From contig JBGAVG010000002.1 of assembly GCA_044228245.1 (NCBI GenBank), positions 248,001 through 312,000 on the forward strand: a stretch of 64,000 nt of DNA, given 5' to 3'. The notes under the pieces were generated by a model that saw nothing but the letters and a program-made list of their open reading frames with translations, did no database searches and had not been told where the DNA came from. Position 1 is the first letter of the stretch. Each line of letters starts with the position of its first letter. A program made the translations under genes and the position numbers. This document shows, piece after piece, positions 1-9,324 of the stretch. The stretch is from Methylotenera_A sp044228245. GTDB lineage: Bacteria; Pseudomonadota; Gammaproteobacteria; Burkholderiales; Methylophilaceae.

Positions 1-825
1 ATGCAAAATGAGCAGCAACTGCACCCCATGCGCGACGGTCTTGAGCAAAGCCGCTTAAATGAACAGGAAGCACGCCTGCATTTTGAACAGTGCCAGGCCG
101 GTTTGGTTGAAAATGGCCACAACGAGCAGGAGCTGGCCACAGGCTTAGCGGAAAATGCCAAAACCACAGATTTGGTGCGCAAAACCAGCCAATTACAGCA
201 GAGCATCACTGAACTGGGTGCCGTGAATCTGGCAGCGATCCAGGAACTGGCCACCGAAGCTGAGCGTAAGACTTACCTGGATAGTCAGATGCAGGATCTG
301 GCGCAGGCGACGGCCACGCTGGAGGATGCGATACACAAGATTGACCGTGAAACACGCGACAAACTGATGCAAACCTTCAATACTGCCAATCAGCACTTTG
401 GCGAGCTTTTCGCTACCTTATTCGATGGCGGCCAGGCAAAACTGGAGCTATTGGGCGATGAGATTCTGGATACAGGCCTGCATGTGTTTGCACAGCCGCC
501 AGGCAAGAAAAACACCACCATTCAGCTTCTATCCGGCGGCGAGAAGGCATTAACCGCGCTGGCACTGGTGTTTGCGCTGTTCAGGTTAAATCCTGCGCCA
601 TTCTGCCTGATGGACGAGGTGGATGCGCCTCTGGATGACAGCAATACCGAGCGTTTTTGTAACATGGTGAAGAAAATGGCCGAAAAAACACAGTTCATGT
701 TTGTTTCGCATAACAAAATCACCATGGAAATGGCGCAGCAGCTTATCGGGGTGACCATGCAGGAATCCGGTGTTTCGCGCGTTGTGGACGTTGATATTGA
801 GGCTGCGCTTACGATGCATGCTTGA
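1..825 (+). CDS. smc: Chromosome segregation ATPase SMC, C-terminal part (5' truncated by window edge)
   Basis: This is the tail of the SMC ATPase that organises and partitions the chromosome. Only about 274 codons are inside the window, so the first codon here is internal and not a start. A glutamine- and glutamate-rich coiled-coil stretch (residues ~1-125) leads into the C-terminal head half. The ABC signature LSGGEK lies near residues 177-182 and the Walker B run CLMDEVDAPLDD near 202-213, followed by the switch region FVSHNK. The order C-loop, Walker B, D-loop is what the SMC C-lobe shows. It is followed 53 bp downstream by zipA on the same strand. Family assignment is secure; it is known that full-length SMC is over 1,100 residues. 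Confidence 0.95.
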   Translation: MQNEQQLHPMRDGLEQSRLNEQEARLHFEQCQAGLVENGHNEQELATGLAENAKTTDLVRKTSQLQQSITELGAVNLAAIQELATEAERKTYLDSQMQDLAQATATLEDAIHKIDRETRDKLMQTFNTANQHFGELFATLFDGGQAKLELLGDEILDTGLHVFAQPPGKKNTTIQLLSGGEKALTALALVFALFRLNPAPFCLMDEVDAPLDDSNTERFCNMVKKMAEKTQFMFVSHNKITMEMAQQLIGVTMQESGVSRVVDVDIEAALTMHA

Positions 826-878
826 AATATTATTGAATTAATTCGAAAATTAGCACCAATTCAAAGTAAAATAAAAAA

Positions 879-2126
879 ATGTCAGATTTGCAAGTAGCAC
901 TTATTATTCTGGGCGCTTTTATTATTGCAGGGGTTGTGATCTACAACTGGATGCAGGAAAGAAAGTTGCGCAAACAAGTCACCAGTGAATTCATCGTTCC
1001 GCAAAAAGATGTGCTGGCCGAAGACTTTTACATCGATACGGACGCTTATGTCGAGAAAGAGCTTGGTGAAGTCGTCGAAAAAATCAAACTGGCGGAGCAT
1101 ACACGGTTTTCAAAAACAATCGGCGAACCACCAATAGAAGCCATTCAGGATACGGCAGAGAAAAATAGCAAGGCATCTCAGCCAATGGAAACGCCCATCG
1201 ATGAGCCTGCCACATCAGAAAAACTACAAATTGAACCCGTTGAAACTGAGCCTATTGTTAAGGCGGATCTGTATGAGAAAATCCAAAACCTGCAAGCTGA
1301 TTTGCCTGATTACATACATCCGCAAATTGATTTGACTGCGATTTTATACGCTACCACAAACATTGCTGGCAGTGATTTTGCAGCGCTGAGCGCCTTAAAA
1401 AGCGACATCGGCTTGCCGATGCAGCTGCACGGCCTGGATGCCGACAATAAATGGCACATCTTGAACGAAAGCACATCCAAAACCAAATTCAAGCAAGTAG
1501 CTTGCAGCCTGCAGCTTGCGGATCGTGGCGGCCCGATATCCAAACAACTGCTGAATAAATTCCAGTTTTCTGTAGAGGATTGCGGCCTGGCGCTGAATGC
1601 CCATGTTGAATGGCAAGGCAATGGCGATGCGATGCAGCGTGCAATTGATCTGGATCAGTTTTGTCTCGAAGTCGATCAAATGATCAGTGTGCATATCGCC
1701 CAAGGCGACGCGCCCATTCATGGCACCAAGTTTAAAGGTTTGGCTGAAGCAAATGGATTAATGCTGAAGGACGATGGTAAGTTCTATTACTTTGCAAATG
1801 GCAAAGAAGATCCGCTGTTTGTGCTGGTAGATACAGACAATCAGCCCTTTACCGCTGAAAGCCTGCGCAGCAATGTGCTCAAAAGCGTGACCTTCCAAAT
1901 AGAAATCCCCAAGGTCAACAATTGTGAGCAGGTGTTCAACCAAATGATTGCGATAGCCCAGAAAATGACAGCCAGCCTGAACGGCCGCCTGGTGGACGAT
2001 AACCAGAAGCCATTGAATGATCTGCAATTAGAAAAAATCCGGCAACAGCTTAAAGTGATCCATGCCACCATGGTCGCACGTGGCATTATGCCTGGCAGTC
2101 CAGGCAGCATGCGCCTTTTCAGCTAG
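879..2126 (+). CDS. zipA: Cell division protein ZipA
   Basis: ZipA is the inner-membrane anchor that tethers FtsZ polymers at the division septum. The 415-residue product has a short periplasmic N-terminus, one membrane helix (about residues 5-24, ending YNWMQERK), a charged and variable linker (about 30-150), and a C-terminal region with the ZipA FtsZ-binding domain (about 265-395, including the stretch starting VDQMISVHIAQ). It sits between smc and ligA, the usual order in betaproteobacteria. The start ATG at 879 follows an A-rich stretch with no strong ribosome-binding site, which is the least certain point. The linker is longer than in compact homologues. Confidence 0.9.
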   Translation: MSDLQVALIILGAFIIAGVVIYNWMQERKLRKQVTSEFIVPQKDVLAEDFYIDTDAYVEKELGEVVEKIKLAEHTRFSKTIGEPPIEAIQDTAEKNSKASQPMETPIDEPATSEKLQIEPVETEPIVKADLYEKIQNLQADLPDYIHPQIDLTAILYATTNIAGSDFAALSALKSDIGLPMQLHGLDADNKWHILNESTSKTKFKQVACSLQLADRGGPISKQLLNKFQFSVEDCGLALNAHVEWQGNGDAMQRAIDLDQFCLEVDQMISVHIAQGDAPIHGTKFKGLAEANGLMLKDDGKFYYFANGKEDPLFVLVDTDNQPFTAESLRSNVLKSVTFQIEIPKVNNCEQVFNQMIAIAQKMTASLNGRLVDDNQKPLNDLQLEKIRQQLKVIHATMVARGIMPGSPGSMRLFS

Positions 2127-2133
2127 TCTGGCT

Positions 2134-4212
2134 ATGGATGATTTAGAAGCGGCGCGCAAACAGGTTGCCCAGCTTGTTGCAGAAATAGCGCAGCATGATT
2201 ATCGATACTATGTGCTGGATGCGCCTACTATTTCCGATAATGAATACGATGGCTTGTATCGTCAGTTGGTCGACTTAGAGCAACGGTTTCCCAAACTTGT
2301 TACCCCGGATTCACCCACACAGCGCGTGAGCGGCGTCGCGCTCAAAGCATTCGAGAGCGTAACGCACCGACAGGCCATGCTGTCGCTTAATAATGCGTTT
2401 GGTGATGATGAATTGCTGGCGTTTGATAAGCGCGTTCGCGATGGTTTAGGTGTTGAATCTGTTGAGTATGCGGTCGAGCCAAAGTTCGACGGCTTGGCCA
2501 TTACCTTGACCTATGAGAACGGCTTATTCAAACAAGGCGCCACACGCGGCGATGGCTACACCGGTGAAAACGTCACGCACAACCTGCGTACCATTCGCGC
2601 CATTCCTACACGCTTAGTCACCTCTAAGCCGCCCGCACTACTTGAAGTGCGCGGTGAAGTACTGATGTTAAAACATGATTTCGAGCGCTTGAACATCGCC
2701 CAAGAGAAACTGGGCGCCAAGTTGTTCGCCAATCCACGTAATGCTGCGGCAGGTAGTCTGCGTCAGTTAGATCCACAAATTACCGCCACACGGCCGTTGC
2801 ATTTTTTTGCTTATGGCCTGGGCGAAGCGGTTGGTACCCCTGCATTGCATTCGCATGCTGAAGCGATGGATTATCTGGCAAACCTGCAGTTCCCAGTAAG
2901 TGATTTGCGTGCCGTGAAATACGGCGCAAACGGCTTGCTTGCTTATTTTCGCGAGATCGGTGCAAAGCGTGCAAGCTTGCCGTTTGATATAGACGGCGTG
3001 GTATATAAGGTCAATCAATTCAGACAGCAGGACGAACTTGGTTATGTTTCACGCGCGCCGCGCTGGGCAATCGCGCATAAATATCCGGCAGAAGAAGCGA
3101 CAACGCTCGTAGAAGACATTACCGTGCAAGTCGGCCGTACTGGCGCGATCACCCCTGTCGCGCGCCTGAAAGCGGTGTTTGTAGGCGGCGTTACGGTGAC
3201 GAACGCTACACTGCATAATGAAGATGAATTAAGACGCAAAGATATCCGGATTGGCGATACGGTGGTTGTGCGCAGGGCAGGGGACGTCATCCCGGAAGTG
3301 GTTTCGGTGGTGACAGAAAAGCGGCCTGCCGATGCGCGCTTATTCACGATGCCAACAGTGTGCCCGGAATGTGGCTCGCATATTGAGCGGCCTCAGGATG
3401 AAGCAGTGGCGCGCTGTACAGGCGGAATATATTGTCCGGCACAGCGCAAACAGGCCATTACGCATTTTGCATCGCGGCGCGCCATGGATATTGAAGGTCT
3501 GGGCGAAAAGCTGGCCGATCAGCTGGTTGAAGCCAATCTGGTTCATTCGCTGGATGATATTTATAAGCTGGATGTAGCCACGCTGGCCAATCTGGAGCGC
3601 ATGGCGCAGAAGTCAGCGCAGAACGTGGTGAATGCGTTGAATCACAGCAAGCAGACCACGCTGGCACGCTTTATTTATGGCTTGGGCATACGCAATGTGG
3701 GTGAAGCCACAGCGAAGGATTTAAGCGCGCACTTTGGTGGCTTGCAAGCCTTGCTGGGTGCGGACTTTGAGGCGTTGCTGCAGGTGAATGATGTAGGGCC
3801 AATCGTGGCTGAATCAATTTTGCAGTTTTTAGGCGAGCCGCACAATCGCCAGGTAATTGCTTCCATGCAAAAACTGGGCGTGCGATGGCCAGAGGCTCAA
3901 GGCAAACAAACAGCATCAGGCGCATTATTAGGAAAAACATTGGTTTTGACTGGCACGTTACCCAGCTTATCGCGAGATGCCGCGCAAGCCTTAATCGAAG
4001 CGGCTGGTGGCAAGGTGAGCAGCAGCGTTTCTAAAAAGACAGATTTTGTAGTGGCGGGCGCTGAAGCAGGCAGCAAACTGGAAAAAGCACAGACATTGAA
4101 TGTGCCGGTGATTGATGAAGCGGAATTATTGGCTTTGTTGAAAGATGACGCAAATAATGCCAGCCAGAGCGCGTCTGATAAAAGTTCCAGCATACAAACC
4201 ACTTTATTTTAA
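2134..4212 (+). CDS. ligA: NAD-dependent DNA ligase LigA
   Basis: This enzyme seals nicks during replication and repair using NAD+. The chosen ATG at 2134 gives 692 residues, typical for the family; an in-frame start at 2062 would lie inside zipA and add a stretch with no family match. Domain order is Ia and adenylation domain with the nucleotidyl lysine in EPKFDGLA (K117), OB fold, a four-cysteine zinc finger (CPECGS ... CTGGIYCP), helix-hairpin-helix motifs (IYGLGIRNVGEATAKDL) and a BRCT domain at the end (GKTLVLTGTLPSLSR). The gene begins 7 bp after the zipA stop, so the two are probably translated from one message. Confidence 0.96.
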   Translation: MDDLEAARKQVAQLVAEIAQHDYRYYVLDAPTISDNEYDGLYRQLVDLEQRFPKLVTPDSPTQRVSGVALKAFESVTHRQAMLSLNNAFGDDELLAFDKRVRDGLGVESVEYAVEPKFDGLAITLTYENGLFKQGATRGDGYTGENVTHNLRTIRAIPTRLVTSKPPALLEVRGEVLMLKHDFERLNIAQEKLGAKLFANPRNAAAGSLRQLDPQITATRPLHFFAYGLGEAVGTPALHSHAEAMDYLANLQFPVSDLRAVKYGANGLLAYFREIGAKRASLPFDIDGVVYKVNQFRQQDELGYVSRAPRWAIAHKYPAEEATTLVEDITVQVGRTGAITPVARLKAVFVGGVTVTNATLHNEDELRRKDIRIGDTVVVRRAGDVIPEVVSVVTEKRPADARLFTMPTVCPECGSHIERPQDEAVARCTGGIYCPAQRKQAITHFASRRAMDIEGLGEKLADQLVEANLVHSLDDIYKLDVATLANLERMAQKSAQNVVNALNHSKQTTLARFIYGLGIRNVGEATAKDLSAHFGGLQALLGADFEALLQVNDVGPIVAESILQFLGEPHNRQVIASMQKLGVRWPEAQGKQTASGALLGKTLVLTGTLPSLSRDAAQALIEAAGGKVSSSVSKKTDFVVAGAEAGSKLEKAQTLNVPVIDEAELLALLKDDANNASQSASDKSSSIQTTLF

Positions 4213-4226
4213 ACAGGTTTAAACGA

Positions 4227-5156
4227 ATGAAAATATCAAAAACTACTTTAACTATAATATGTAGTTCATTGTTTATTATAAGTATAAATGTGAGCGCAGA
4301 TGAGGTTGCAGATAAAATTTCAGCATGTAACGCGGCATTAAACAAAGGTGAACTGACCAGCGCCATCACGATCTCTGAAGCTATTTTAAAGCAAGCCCCC
4401 AACCACCGCGATGGCCTGCTATGCAAAGGCAGAGCGCTTGGCGCGCAAAACAATTATGACGCGGCACTAACTACGCTGGAAATGGCTGCAAAAAAATCCA
4501 AATCAGCGTTTGATGAGATTCTTTCTCATATTTTTATTGGAAATCTACATAAAAATCACAACAAGAACATGGAAGCAATCGCCAGTTATGAAAAAAGCCT
4601 GAAAATCTGTGAAGCAGAAAAAAATGACAAATTTAAGCGCATTAATCTGAATTTAATTGGCGAAGCACATATAAATGACAGCAACCTGAATGCCGCGCTA
4701 GCCAGTTATTTGGCGGGCTCCAAGCTTGCCTTGAATGATAATGAACGGGCAGATAGTTTTGAACGTCTAGCATCGACCTATAGCGCACTTGGACAACATG
4801 ATGCAGCCATAGAATATCAACTTAAGGCCGTGCTCATGCAGCAGAAATCTGGCACGCTTGATGATTTCGCGAACGCCAGTTTTACGCTGGGACAAATTTA
4901 TGAAAAAGCCAAAGAGTATGGCAATGCTGAAAAATCCTATTTAAAGCTACTACAATTCAGCAAGGACAATGGCGGCGCTTATTATGAAGCAAAAGCTAGC
5001 TACGCCTTAGGGAAAGTAAAAGCTATTACAGGCAATACAGAAAGCGCTAAAACCATTTTGGCTAACGCTTTAACAGTGGCGAAAAACATCCGGGAAACCA
5101 AATTGGCATTTGAAATCGAAACTTCATTAAATGAATTGAATAGCCAGAAGAGGTAG
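4227..5156 (+). CDS. Secreted tetratricopeptide-repeat protein
   Basis: A 309-residue protein with an N-terminal signal peptide (hydrophobic run about residues 8-22, likely cut after NVSA at residue 24), so it probably works in the periplasm. The rest is helical and made of tandem TPR-like units: alternating patterns such as LGQHDAAIEYQLKAV and AKEYGNAEKSYLKLL recur about every 34-40 residues from residue 30 to the end. TPRs mediate protein-protein contacts; no enzyme motif is visible, and the partner is unknown. It starts 14 bp after ligA and is likely the last gene of that transcript, ending at the hairpin at 5225-5246. Codon composition is more A+T rich than ligA. Confidence 0.75.
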   Translation: MKISKTTLTIICSSLFIISINVSADEVADKISACNAALNKGELTSAITISEAILKQAPNHRDGLLCKGRALGAQNNYDAALTTLEMAAKKSKSAFDEILSHIFIGNLHKNHNKNMEAIASYEKSLKICEAEKNDKFKRINLNLIGEAHINDSNLNAALASYLAGSKLALNDNERADSFERLASTYSALGQHDAAIEYQLKAVLMQQKSGTLDDFANASFTLGQIYEKAKEYGNAEKSYLKLLQFSKDNGGAYYEAKASYALGKVKAITGNTESAKTILANALTVAKNIRETKLAFEIETSLNELNSQKR

Positions 5157-5224
5157 TTAGACGAAAGATACCAATTGCATTGATTTAACATAATATACAT
5201 TATGCGAAGTAATGAAGAAAATAA

Positions 5225-5246
5225 AAGCCGAGGATAATCTCGGCTT
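5225..5246. terminator. Bidirectional hairpin terminator between convergent genes
   Basis: A perfect 8-bp stem AAGCCGAG/CTCGGCTT with a six-base loop GATAAT. On the minus strand it is followed by a T-rich tail (TTTTATTTTC), so it suits the small exported protein gene at 5271-5639. It can also stop the TPR gene coming from the left. Confidence 0.75.
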
Positions 5247-5270
5247 CTGTGTTCTAACTACATGTAATTC

Positions 5271-5639
5271 TTATCTATTGTTAAAAAATGCGATATTCAT
5301 CACACGGTCATTCACAAAGGTAATTTCAGTTTCTTTGTAAGTACGTTTAGGGTCGTATTTCACAATGTTTTTGTAATACCACATCTCGACTTTAACCGGT
5401 TTAGATTTTTTATCCTCTACATTTTTACCTATAACCGCCCCAGCGTTAGTAGGCTTTACCGAAAGTTCTTTTTTTGCGGGAGCACCCAATTTATCGCTAA
5501 CTACTTTCTTGGATTTTCCACTGAAGTTATTTAAGAACTCGTCTTCTGTATAAGTTTTCCCCGCTGCATACGCGTTTGATATAACTAATATGCAAGCAAC
5601 AAGGCTGCTCGCTAAAATTTTCTTGAATGTGATTTGCAT
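5271..5639 (-). CDS. Small exported protein, possibly BamE/SmpA-like fold
   Basis: A 122-residue protein with a signal peptide (MQITFKKILASSLVACILVI..., likely cut after NAYA near residue 25) and no lipobox. The mature part has the spacing FSGKSKKVVSDKLGAP, then EMWYYKN, then TEITFVNDRVMNIAFF. It resembles the G-x-V-x-LG-P ... W-Y ... F-x-x-x-V-x-x-I pattern of BamE/SmpA-type small periplasmic domains; that is inference, not a firm match. Two adjacent ATG codons exist (5642 and 5639). The second is preferred because GAGG lies six bases before it. It stands alone, with a plausible promoter (TTGTAA, 16 bp, TAAGAT) upstream. Confidence 0.6.
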   Translation of the reverse strand: MQITFKKILASSLVACILVISNAYAAGKTYTEDEFLNNFSGKSKKVVSDKLGAPAKKELSVKPTNAGAVIGKNVEDKKSKPVKVEMWYYKNIVKYDPKRTYKETEITFVNDRVMNIAFFNNR

Positions 5640-5732
5640 CATTTTCCTCTGAACCTGTTTTAATCTTAATGTGTTAAGTGTGCATTACAACGACTTATAA
5701 CGCGTTTTGTTGACCTTACCAATGCTCTGATA

Positions 5733-6497
5733 TCAATCAATGTCTAATTTCAAGCCATCATAGCCAACAAATACACCACTTGGTAACTTACTTGCTAAAG
5801 ATGCGTATTCTAATTCATGCGTCATGTGAATCATATAACTTTGTTTGGCTTTTATACGACCTATGTAAGCCAAACTTTGTTCAATATTAATATGCGTTGG
5901 GTGTGATGCTTCGCGCAGACAATCTAACAGTAGCACATCCAGATTTTCCAGCAGCGCGAAAGAGGCTTCCGGAATTTCAGAAACATCTGTCATATAAGCG
6001 AAGTTACCTATTCTATAGCCAAATATATGGCTCCTGCCATGCAGCACCGGTATAGGTATTATTTCTGTTCCAAACAATTGAAATGGCGCATGAACAGTTT
6101 CCGTGCGAAGTACAGGCAAATCCCAGAAATCACTGGGTTCGCGCAGCACATACCCGAATTTTTGTTTGATATGAGCTACCGCATCCTCTTTGGCATACAA
6201 AGGGATTTGCGCGCGCTGAATCTGGCAAAAAGCGCGTAAGTCGTCAATGCCATGCAGATGGTCAGCATGTGTGTGCGTATACAGCACTGCATCTATGCGT
6301 TCAATATTCTCTCGAAGCGACTGAATACGCAAATCAGGCCCGCTATCGATAAGGATGTTTTCTCCGGAATCCAGCGCAATCAGGCTGGAGCAGCGTGTGC
6401 GCTTGTTGCGCGGGTTATCCGAGCTGCAAGTGACACATTTGCAGCCCACCACCGGGGTGCCTGCACTGGAGCCTACACCTAGCATGGTGAGTTGCAT
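5733..6497 (-). CDS. PhnP-like metallo-beta-lactamase-fold phosphodiesterase
   Basis: A 254-residue hydrolase of the metallo-beta-lactamase fold. The metal motif THTHADHLHGID (H75, H77, D79, H80) is intact, later histidines occur in VLHGRSH, and LLLDCLREASHPTHINIEQ supplies the C-terminal ligands. Cysteines in GCKCVTC (19-24) match the structural zinc site seen in PhnP, which cleaves cyclic ribose phosphates. No phosphonate genes lie nearby, so the true substrate is unknown and could be a cyclic nucleotide or similar diester. Its start overlaps the tatD stop by one base, so it is the last gene of the holB-pilZ-tatD group. Confidence 0.8.
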   Translation of the reverse strand: MQLTMLGVGSSAGTPVVGCKCVTCSSDNPRNKRTRCSSLIALDSGENILIDSGPDLRIQSLRENIERIDAVLYTHTHADHLHGIDDLRAFCQIQRAQIPLYAKEDAVAHIKQKFGYVLREPSDFWDLPVLRTETVHAPFQLFGTEIIPIPVLHGRSHIFGYRIGNFAYMTDVSEIPEASFALLENLDVLLLDCLREASHPTHINIEQSLAYIGRIKAKQSYMIHMTHELEYASLASKLPSGVFVGYDGLKLDID

Positions 6498-7279
6498 TAT
6501 GAAATTTTTGCGTGCTTAAACAAATTGAAAAAATTCTGCGTGGTAGCCTGCATCACCGCTTCCAGGCTTGTTCCACGCAGATCGGCGATTGCCTGCGCCA
6601 CATATTTCACATAAGCCGGCTGGTTGGTTTTGCCGCGGAATGGCACTGGTGCCAGATAAGGCGAGTCAGTCTCTACCAGTATCTTATCCAGCGGGATCTT
6701 TTGCGCGACTACTTTTAACTGTGCAGCATTTTTAAACGTCACAATGCCAGAAAACGAGATGTAAAAACCCATTTCAATGGCGGCCTCGGCCATTTCCAGG
6801 CTTTCGGTAAAGCAATGCATCACGCCGCCCGCTTGATGTGCGCCCTCTTCCTGCATGATGCGCAATGTGTCATCCGCAGCATTCCTGGTATGAATGATCA
6901 AAGGCTTGCCTGCCAGAATGGCGGCTCGGATATGCGTGCGGAAGCGACTGCGCTGCCATTCCAGATCACCACTAAGGCGGAAATAATCTAGGCCGGTTTC
7001 GCCAATCGCAACCACTTTCGGATGCTGTGCAAGCCTGCAAAGCACGTCCACACTGGGTTCTTCGATATTCTCATAATCAGGATGCACCCCCACTGAAGCA
7101 TAAAAATTATCGTACTGCTCTGCCAATCTTAACACTTCAGGAAACTTGTCAAGTGTGACCGAAACGCATAACGCATGGCTCACTTGCGAATCCTGCATCA
7201 ATTGTCTTACAGCATGAATGTTTTCAGTGAACTCGGGGAAGTTAAGGTGGCAATGCGAATCGACTAGCATGTTGCTCAA
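6497..7279 (-). CDS. TatD family metal-dependent DNase (YcfH type)
   Basis: A 260-residue TIM-barrel hydrolase of the TatD family. The metal ligands are all present: DSHCHLNFPEF near the N-terminus (H9, H11), AIGETGLDYF, PLIIHTRNA, VMHCFTES and ETDSPYLAPVP. Family members act as Mg-dependent 3'-5' exonucleases or deoxyribonucleases on damaged DNA. In proteobacteria this paralogue (YcfH) regularly follows holB and pilZ, exactly as here, so the position supports the call. An internal ATG three codons in would also work as the start. It overlaps the downstream hydrolase by one base. Confidence 0.88.
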   Translation of the reverse strand: MSNMLVDSHCHLNFPEFTENIHAVRQLMQDSQVSHALCVSVTLDKFPEVLRLAEQYDNFYASVGVHPDYENIEEPSVDVLCRLAQHPKVVAIGETGLDYFRLSGDLEWQRSRFRTHIRAAILAGKPLIIHTRNAADDTLRIMQEEGAHQAGGVMHCFTESLEMAEAAIEMGFYISFSGIVTFKNAAQLKVVAQKIPLDKILVETDSPYLAPVPFRGKTNQPAYVKYVAQAIADLRGTSLEAVMQATTQNFFNLFKHAKIS

Positions 7280-7287
7280 ATTACGCG

Positions 7288-7665
7288 TTACATCGTATGG
7301 GTGGCACGGTTTGCTTTTAGTGCGCCACCCAGAATTGTTTCTATCTTGTTTTTCACCTCTATGCCGCCATCTTTTTCGCTAAACTGCACACCGATGCCTT
7401 GCGGGCGGTTGGCCTGAGCCACAGGCGTAATCCAAATCACCTTACCAACCACTTTGTGTTTTACAGGATCATCTACCAGGCTTAACAGCATGAATACTTC
7501 TTCACCGATTTTGAAGTTTTTATTGGTCGGAATAAATAAACCGCCGCCTTTTACGTAAGGCATATAGGCTGCGTATAAAGCCGATTTTTCTTTGATGGCG
7601 AGCGACAATACGCCAGGCTTATTGCCGGCTTCTCTAATTTGATCGGTATTTGCTTCCATGTTCAA
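7288..7665 (-). CDS. pilZ: Type IV pilus PilZ-domain protein
   Basis: A 125-residue single-domain PilZ protein, the type required for type IV pilus biogenesis rather than a classical c-di-GMP receptor. The segment KSALYAAYMPYVKGGGLFIPT, then VFMLLSL, then GKVIWITP and RPQGIGVQF matches the type-IV-pilus PilZ pattern. The RxxxR and [D/N]xSxxG motifs that bind c-di-GMP are missing from the N-terminal part. It lies between holB and tatD, the conserved location across beta- and gammaproteobacteria. Two starts are close together (ATG at 7665 and two codons later). No other pilus gene is in the window. Confidence 0.88.
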   Translation of the reverse strand: MNMEANTDQIREAGNKPGVLSLAIKEKSALYAAYMPYVKGGGLFIPTNKNFKIGEEVFMLLSLVDDPVKHKVVGKVIWITPVAQANRPQGIGVQFSEKDGGIEVKNKIETILGGALKANRATHTM

Positions 7666-7677
7666 TGCTGGCTCTCT

Positions 7678-8685
7678 CTATGTTTTCACATTAACGGGCT
7701 TAAACAGCTGCGTGTATTGTAACAATATATTCTCAAGCTGCAATTCGTTGCTCAATGGGTGATTTGCCGTCCTTTTAGCTTCCAGCAGCTTTTGTTGAAA
7801 ACCGAGTAAGGATTTTAAGTTTACGCTTTTACACAAGGCTTGCAAAGCGCCGCTGTGTTGAGAATGGTAATGCAATGCCTGTGACAGTTTGTATGCAGTG
7901 AGGTCAAATATCCATTTTTGCAGCGCATCAATGGCGCGCTCCATGCCCATCGCTAAAAATAAAGGTGCACAGATAAAGGGATCCAGCCTAGCGCCTTGCG
8001 CCAGATTCTTAACCAAACCGGCACTGGCCCCACCCTCTTCTGTGACCTGCAAAGCCAGTAATGGCGCGCCTCCTGCGTAGTCCAGCGCCTCCTCGGCATC
8101 TTTAACGCCCTGCTGTTTCAACCACGCAAGCGCATCTGCTCTGGCTGGCAGCGGCATGTCAATGGCCTGGCAACGACTGACGATAGTAGCCAGCAGCCGT
8201 TGCGGCTGGCTGGTTACCAATAAAAACAAGGTATTGGCAGGTGGCTCTTCCAGCATCTTCAGCAAGGCATTGGCCGAAGCGATATTAAGCGTTTCCGCCG
8301 GAGAAATTAAAATGACGCGCGGACTATTAACCTGATGACTGGAAAGGCTCAGATAATCGACAAGCTGGCGGATCTGTGCGACTGAAATCTGGCTTTTTTT
8401 TGCAGCTTTTTTCTTTGCTGTTTCTTCTGTGTTTTCAGCGTCTTCCGGGCTGATTAAGCGAAAATCCGGATGATTACCTTCTGCCAGCCATAAGCAGCTC
8501 GGACATTTCCCGCAGGCTTCATGTTGGGTATCGGGCTGCTGGCATAACAGGGCACGTGACAAATGGATGGCAAACGCATGTTTGCCGGTGCCGGCACGTC
8601 CGCGTAACAGCAAAGCATGCGGCAAACTTGCGCGTTGCTGCATGATGTGTCGCCACTGCTCTTTTTGCCATAGATACATAAACAT
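7678..8685 (-). CDS. holB: DNA polymerase III delta' subunit
   Basis: This clamp-loader subunit helps load the beta sliding clamp at primers. It is 335 residues long. Visible features are the P-loop LLLRGRAGTGKHAFA, a four-cysteine zinc module (CQQPDTQHEACGKCPSC), the lysine-rich insertion around KKKAAKKSQ, and the sensor stretch ANALLKMLEEPPANTLFLLVT with the SRC motif (IVSRCQAIDMP). It is read from the same strand immediately after tmk (12 bp gap), the usual tmk-holB pair. Which of the two in-frame ATG codons at the 5' end (8685 or 8679) is used cannot be decided from sequence. Confidence 0.93.
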   Translation of the reverse strand: MFMYLWQKEQWRHIMQQRASLPHALLLRGRAGTGKHAFAIHLSRALLCQQPDTQHEACGKCPSCLWLAEGNHPDFRLISPEDAENTEETAKKKAAKKSQISVAQIRQLVDYLSLSSHQVNSPRVILISPAETLNIASANALLKMLEEPPANTLFLLVTSQPQRLLATIVSRCQAIDMPLPARADALAWLKQQGVKDAEEALDYAGGAPLLALQVTEEGGASAGLVKNLAQGARLDPFICAPLFLAMGMERAIDALQKWIFDLTAYKLSQALHYHSQHSGALQALCKSVNLKSLLGFQQKLLEAKRTANHPLSNELQLENILLQYTQLFKPVNVKT

Positions 8686-8697
8686 TTACATTATTAA

Positions 8698-9324
8698 TTA
8701 TATAGTTGAAACGAATTGTTCAACTGATTGTTTAACTTTATCAAGCGCCTGGTTTGCATCTATGATATGAAAGCGAGCAGGGTTTTCCTTAGCGCGCATT
8801 AGATAAGCCTGACGTAGTTTGTCAAAAAACGCTGCATTCTCACGCTCAAACTTATCCGGCTCACGCGCGCTTGCAAGCCTGGCCAGACTGATTTCGACCG
8901 GCACATCAAAAAGTAAGGTCATGTCCGGCTGCAAATCGCCCTGCACCCATGTTTCGAGTTGTTTGATCTTAGCGCTGGAAACGCCCTTCGCCCCGCACTG
9001 ATATGCGTAAGTGGCATCAGTAAAGCGATCCGAAAGCACATAGGCGCCGCGTGCCAAAGCAGGCGCAATCACATTGGCGATGTGTTCGCGCCTGGCCGCA
9101 AACATCAATAAAGTTTCCGTTTCCGGATGCATGGACTCATGCAGCAGCAAAGCGCGCAGTTGCTCGCCGAGCTCTGTTCCGCCGGGCTCCCGCGTTGAAA
9201 CCACTTCTAAGCCGCGCGCCTCTAATATCGCAATAATATTCGGAATATGCGTACTTTTCCCAGCGCCATCCATGCCTTCTAAAGTGATGAATTTCCCTCT
9301 GTGCGGAGTTTGAATTGTCGTCAT
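8698..9324 (-). CDS. tmk: Thymidylate kinase
   Basis: Phosphorylates dTMP to dTDP for DNA synthesis. The 208-residue protein carries the P-loop EGMDGAGKST (residues 16-25), the DR[Y/F] motif in LSDRFTDATYAYQ, the TREPGGTE stretch that contacts the base, and a lid region with arginines (SAREPDKFERE). The start ATG follows the mltG stop directly (TAA then ATG), so the genes are translationally coupled. Order mltG-tmk-holB is standard. Nothing is odd about length or composition. Confidence 0.95.
   Translation of the reverse strand: MTTIQTPHRGKFITLEGMDGAGKSTHIPNIIAILEARGLEVVSTREPGGTELGEQLRALLLHESMHPETETLLMFAARREHIANVIAPALARGAYVLSDRFTDATYAYQCGAKGVSSAKIKQLETWVQGDLQPDMTLLFDVPVEISLARLASAREPDKFERENAAFFDKLRQAYLMRAKENPARFHIIDANQALDKVKQSVEQFVSTI

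Noticed and set aside
2062..2133. In-frame upstream ATG for ligA, giving 24 extra residues
   Set aside because: It lies inside zipA, and LigA family proteins start at the ATG at 2134.
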